From positions 1 to 35,817 of the forward strand of contig NZ_AVPI01000033.1 in the NCBI RefSeq assembly GCF_000768675.1: a stretch of 35,817 nt of DNA, in the 5' to 3' direction. Positions 33,481 through 35,817 of the stretch are shown here, one piece after another (position 1 is the first letter of the stretch; every line of letters starts with the position of its first letter). A model generated the notes under the pieces. It made no database searches. It had not been told where the DNA came from and was given only the letters and a program-made list of their open reading frames with translations. The DNA is from Knoellia flava TL1 (GTDB taxonomy: Bacteria > Actinomycetota > Actinomycetes > Actinomycetales > Dermatophilaceae). The translations under genes were made by a program, and so were the position numbers.

Positions 33481-33506
33481 TACGTGCCGGAGCCGGGAAA
33501 TGTTCC
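33481..33506 (-). promoter_or_regulatory. Candidate SigE autoregulated promoter
   Basis: On the minus strand GGAAC (33502-33506), 17 bp, CGTA (33481-33484), the ECF SigE-type pattern (GGAAC / CGTT). The start would fall near 33475, with a 40-base leader to ATG 33433. Confidence 0.6.
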
Positions 33507-33556
33507 TGAGGATCCTGAACGGCGGCTGTGAGTCCGGAGCAGGGGTGTCCCACGAG

Positions 33557-33562
33557 TAGGGT
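33557..33562 (+). promoter_or_regulatory. Predicted -10 hexamer of the O-methyltransferase gene
   Basis: TAGGGT ends 9 bases before ATG 33571, giving a leader of about two bases. Confidence 0.45.
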
Positions 33563-33570
33563 TTCGCTGC

Positions 33571-34206
33571 ATGAGCACCCTCAAGCCCGCGAGCTGGTCG
33601 TACGCCGAGGACTTCGTCCCCGAGCCCGAGGCCATGGAGCAGGCCCGAGCGCGCGGTCTGGCCTTCGACGCCGCCACCCCGGTCGGCACCGGCGCGGGCG
33701 CGACCCTGCGGGTGCTCGCCGCCGCCATCGGCGCCCGCCACGTCATCGAGATCGGCACCGGTGCGGGCACGTCGGGCCTGTGGGTGCTCGCCGGCATGCC
33801 CGAGGACGGCGTGCTCACGACGATCGACATCTCCCCTGAGCACCAGCGCGCCGCCCGCGAGGCCTACGCCGGCGCCGGCTACCCGACGCAGCGCACCCGC
33901 GTCATCACCGGCCGGGCGACCGAGGTGCTCCCCCGCATGACCGACGGCGCCTACGACATGGTGCTCATCGACGCGGACAAGGCGAGCTACCCGGCATACG
34001 TCGAGCACGGGATCCGGCTGCTGCGCAGCGGCGGCGTGCTCGCCCTCGACAACATGCTCTGGCACGACAAGGTCGCCGACCCGGCGGCGCGCGACGTCGA
34101 GACGACGACGCTGCGCGACCTCGGCAAGTCGCTGCGCGACAACGAGGACGTCGTGCCCGCCCTGCTCCCGGTGAGCGACGGACTGCTCGTCGCCGTCAAG
34201 CGCTGA
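33571..34206 (+). CDS. SAM-dependent O-methyltransferase (Rv1220c-like)
   Basis: 211 residues, class I methyltransferase of the catechol/caffeoyl-CoA O-methyltransferase family 3. The SAM motif [20 protein letters not shown] is near residues 53-72, [17 protein letters not shown] is motif II, and [20 protein letters not shown] holds the metal Asp. The divergent position next to sigE is the same as Rv1220c/Rv1221. Substrate unknown; catechol-like compounds are typical for the family. It ends before a long hairpin (34211-34288). Confidence 0.93.
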   Translation: MSTLKPASWSYAEDFVPEPEAMEQARARGLAFDAATPVGTGAGATLRVLAAAIGARHVIEIGTGAGTSGLWVLAGMPEDGVLTTIDISPEHQRAAREAYAGAGYPTQRTRVITGRATEVLPRMTDGAYDMVLIDADKASYPAYVEHGIRLLRSGGVLALDNMLWHDKVADPAARDVETTTLRDLGKSLRDNEDVVPALLPVSDGLLVAVKR

Positions 34207-34210
34207 CAAC

Positions 34211-34288
34211 CACGACTTATTGCCCGTTTGGGCCGTTCCACGGTCGGCTCGCCGCGCTGGAATTGGCCCAAACGGGCAATAAGTCGTG
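34211..34288. terminator. Long perfect hairpin with CGACTTATTGCC box
   Basis: A 24-bp perfect stem (34211-34234 with 34265-34288) and a 30-base loop that itself has a TTCCA/TGGAA pair. It lies between convergent stops (34206, 34297). CGACTTATTGCC (34213-34224) is fully mirrored at the right edge, unlike at 30298 and 19288. Probable bidirectional terminator. Confidence 0.85.
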
Positions 34289-34296
34289 CGATGGAG

Positions 34297-34662
34297 TCAG
34301 GCGTGGGCGTCGACGTGCGGGCCGGCTCCACGGCGGAAGCCGGCCGGTCCCTCGGCGATCGCGACGACCTCGAACTCCTCGATGACCGTCGGCGCCGAGC
34401 CGATGAGCTCGGACCCCTTGGACTCGCCGGCGGTCGCCTCGAACTCCTCGCGGAAGACCTTGCGCTCCTGCTCGGTGTCGAAGACGTAGGTGCCCTCGAA
34501 CCACTCGCCCTCGCGCATCCGCCACACCTTGAAGGCGAGCCCGTCGAGGAACATGAACTTCGCGATCGAGGTGCCGACGACGTACTCACGCAGTCGGGCG
34601 GGGGCGTCTTCGGGGGCGTTCTCGAGCGACCAGCGCACTGCCAGTCCGTATCCGGCGTTCAT
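34297..34662 (-). CDS. Small conserved protein translationally coupled to leucyl aminopeptidase
   Basis: 121 residues, no membrane helix. The fold looks like a dimeric alpha-beta barrel of the YdhR/monooxygenase type, with KFMFLDGLAFKVWRMREGEW and EGTYVFDTEQERKVFREEFE; this is a weak resemblance, and no catalytic residues can be named. The ATG at 34662 overlaps the stop of the upstream aminopeptidase gene (ATGA), with GGAAGG upstream. Function unknown; co-translation with an M17 peptidase suggests linked expression only. Confidence 0.78.
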   Translation of the reverse strand: MNAGYGLAVRWSLENAPEDAPARLREYVVGTSIAKFMFLDGLAFKVWRMREGEWFEGTYVFDTEQERKVFREEFEATAGESKGSELIGSAPTVIEEFEVVAIAEGPAGFRRGAGPHVDAHA

Positions 34663-35817
34663 CGCAGACCTTCCAACCATCGCAGCAGCAGTCGGGTGCC
34701 GAACCCCGTCCCACCCTTGGCGTGGACTCCGGAGTCGACATCGGAGCGGCCGGGGCCGGCGATGTCGAGGTGGGCCCAGCGACGCTCCCCCACGAACTCC
34801 TGCAGGAACAGCGCCGCCGTGATGGACCCACCTCCGACGGAGGGACCGATGTGGTTGATGTCGGCCACGTCGGACTCCAGTGCCCGACGGTAGGCCGCGA
34901 CGAGCGGGAAGGGCCACAGCGTCTCACCTGCTGTCTCACCGGCCTCGCGGAGCTGGGACGACAGGTCGTCGTCGGTCGCGTAGACCGGAGCCATCGTCCG
35001 GGCGAGCGCGACCCGCGCCGCACCGGTGAGGGTGGCGATGTCGACGACGACATCGGGGTCGAGCTCGGCGTCGGCGTAGGCCAGGGCGTCGGCGAGCACG
35101 ATCCGCCCCTCGGCGTCGGTGTTGCCGATCTCGGTCGTTCGTCCCCCGTAGTGCGTGACGACGTCGCCGGGCCGGTATGCCGCACCGTCGACCATGTTCT
35201 CGGCGAGCGCGAGCAGGCCGGTCACCTTGACCGGCACCTCGAGGTCGCGGCACGCGGCGAGCACCGCGAGGACGATCGCGGACCCGGTCATGTCGGTCTT
35301 CATCGCGAGCATGCCCTCGGCGGGCTTGACCTGGAGGCCGCCCGAGTCGAAGGTGATGCCCTTGCCCACGAGGACCACGTGGGGCGTCGAGGCGTCGGCG
35401 CCGTCGGGTGCCCAGCGGAGCTGGACGAGCCGCGGCGGGGTGCCGGAGCCGCCACCGACGGCGAGCAGACCGCCGAACCCGCCCTTGCGCAGGGCCGACT
35501 CGTCCCAGACACGCACGTCGAGACCGGAACGGCTCGCGACGGTCCGGGCCTGCCGGGCCATCCATGCGGGGTTCTTGATGTTGGAGGGGGTGTTGGCGAG
35601 GTTGCGCGCGACGAGGGTCGCCACGGAGCGGCGCACGGCGCGCTCGACGACGTCGGCCTCGGCACCGACGACGACGACCTCACCGGCCACCTCGGCGCCG
35701 GCGGTCCACTCCCCACCGGTCCAGCGGGTCGGCGCCCAGCCGCCGAGGACCGCACCCTCGACGAGCGCGGCGTGGCCGGCCTCGTCGGAGGGCGGCGCGA
35801 GGACGACGACGTGGTCG
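34659..35817 (-). CDS. pepA: Leucyl aminopeptidase (M17), 5' end outside the window
   Basis: At least 385 residues of the C-terminal and middle region; the frame is open to the window edge. The signature VGKGITFDSGGLQVKPAEGM carries two metal ligands and the catalytic Lys; NTDAEGRIVLADALAYADAE is the M17 motif with Asp/Glu ligands and the Arg. The catalytic domain is complete; most of the N-terminal macro-like domain is missing. It should release N-terminal residues from peptides and may bind DNA, as E. coli PepA does. Its stop overlaps the small gene at 34662. Confidence 0.95.
   Translation of the reverse strand, partial: DHVVVLAPPSDEAGHAALVEGAVLGGWAPTRWTGGEWTAGAEVAGEVVVVGAEADVVERAVRRSVATLVARNLANTPSNIKNPAWMARQARTVASRSGLDVRVWDESALRKGGFGGLLAVGGGSGTPPRLVQLRWAPDGADASTPHVVLVGKGITFDSGGLQVKPAEGMLAMKTDMTGSAIVLAVLAACRDLEVPVKVTGLLALAENMVDGAAYRPGDVVTHYGGRTTEIGNTDAEGRIVLADALAYADAELDPDVVVDIATLTGAARVALARTMAPVYATDDDLSSQLREAGETAGETLWPFPLVAAYRRALESDVADINHIGPSVGGGSITAALFLQEFVGERRWAHLDIAGPGRSDVDSGVHAKGGTGFGTRLLLRWLEGLR

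Overview
The window is a stretch of very GC-rich (roughly 72% by eye) actinobacterial chromosome. Densely packed genes, near-exclusive use of G/C-ending codons, many GTG starts, and a sigE-rseA-htrA-tatB / mrp / O-methyltransferase block that matches the Mycobacterium tuberculosis Rv1220c-Rv1232c region all point to Actinobacteria. General protein resemblance suggests an Intrasporangiaceae-type micrococcalean (Janibacter/Knoellia/Tetrasphaera-like); that family assignment is inference. There are no rRNA or tRNA genes, CRISPR arrays, insertion sequences or phage genes.

Layout. 1-5.8 kb: the tail of an Arg/Gly-rich protein (probable DEAD-box helicase), a zinc alcohol dehydrogenase, a ParA-like ATPase, two VOC proteins, a RecB-like Fe-S nuclease, and a PHP phosphoesterase coupled to PurU. 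5.8-10.2 kb: three consecutive cassettes, each a small SigE-family sigma factor overlapping a single-pass membrane protein, each preceded by a similar ECF-type promoter (CAACC, 16-17 bp, CGTA/CGTC). 10.2-12.4 kb: a VOC protein, a MaoC hydratase, and an AbiEi/DUF559 gene bracketed by an inverted pair of palindromic repeats. 12.4-16.7 kb: glycerol utilisation (glpK, glpD) enclosing a secreted serine hydrolase. 16.7-22.0 kb: DUF2332 protein, Xaa-Pro aminopeptidase, PIG-L deacetylase, general-stress membrane protein and a FadE19-like acyl-CoA dehydrogenase. 22.2-24.5 kb: PRC-barrel protein, a 39-codon ORF with a strong ribosome site leading into a RIO-type kinase, and an L,D-transpeptidase. 24.6-26.6 kb: two overlapping CoA-ester lyase genes. 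26.6-34.2 kb: unknown protein, MgtE_N/CBS protein, DUF1003 protein and Mrp facing the sigE-rseA-htrA-tatB envelope-stress operon, with a divergent O-methyltransferase. 34.3-35.8 kb: a small conserved protein coupled to an M17 leucyl aminopeptidase cut by the window edge.

How the genes work together. Envelope-stress sensing is prominent: the conserved SigE/RseA/HtrA/TatB operon and three tandem sigma/membrane-protein cassettes that look autoregulated. Acyl-CoA dehydrogenase, MaoC hydratase and two CitE-like lyases could serve a short branched acyl-CoA or ethylmalonyl-CoA-type route, though they are scattered over 15 kb. GlpK and GlpD feed glycerol into glycolysis. A -10-like TANNNT hexamer sits 7-9 bases before about a dozen start codons, suggesting widespread leaderless mRNAs.

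Most unusual signals. (1) The octamer GTATGCCG/CGGCATAC occurs 34 times (about one per kb, both strands, coding and intergenic), about thirty times the composition expectation, and every GTATGCC heptamer found has the eighth base. (2) The triple sigma/membrane-protein array with repeated promoter. (3) Long near-perfect hairpins placed between convergent genes, three of which share the box CGACTkATTGCC. (4) The repeat-bracketed DUF559 gene. (5) The structured leader and 39-codon ORF upstream of the RIO kinase.
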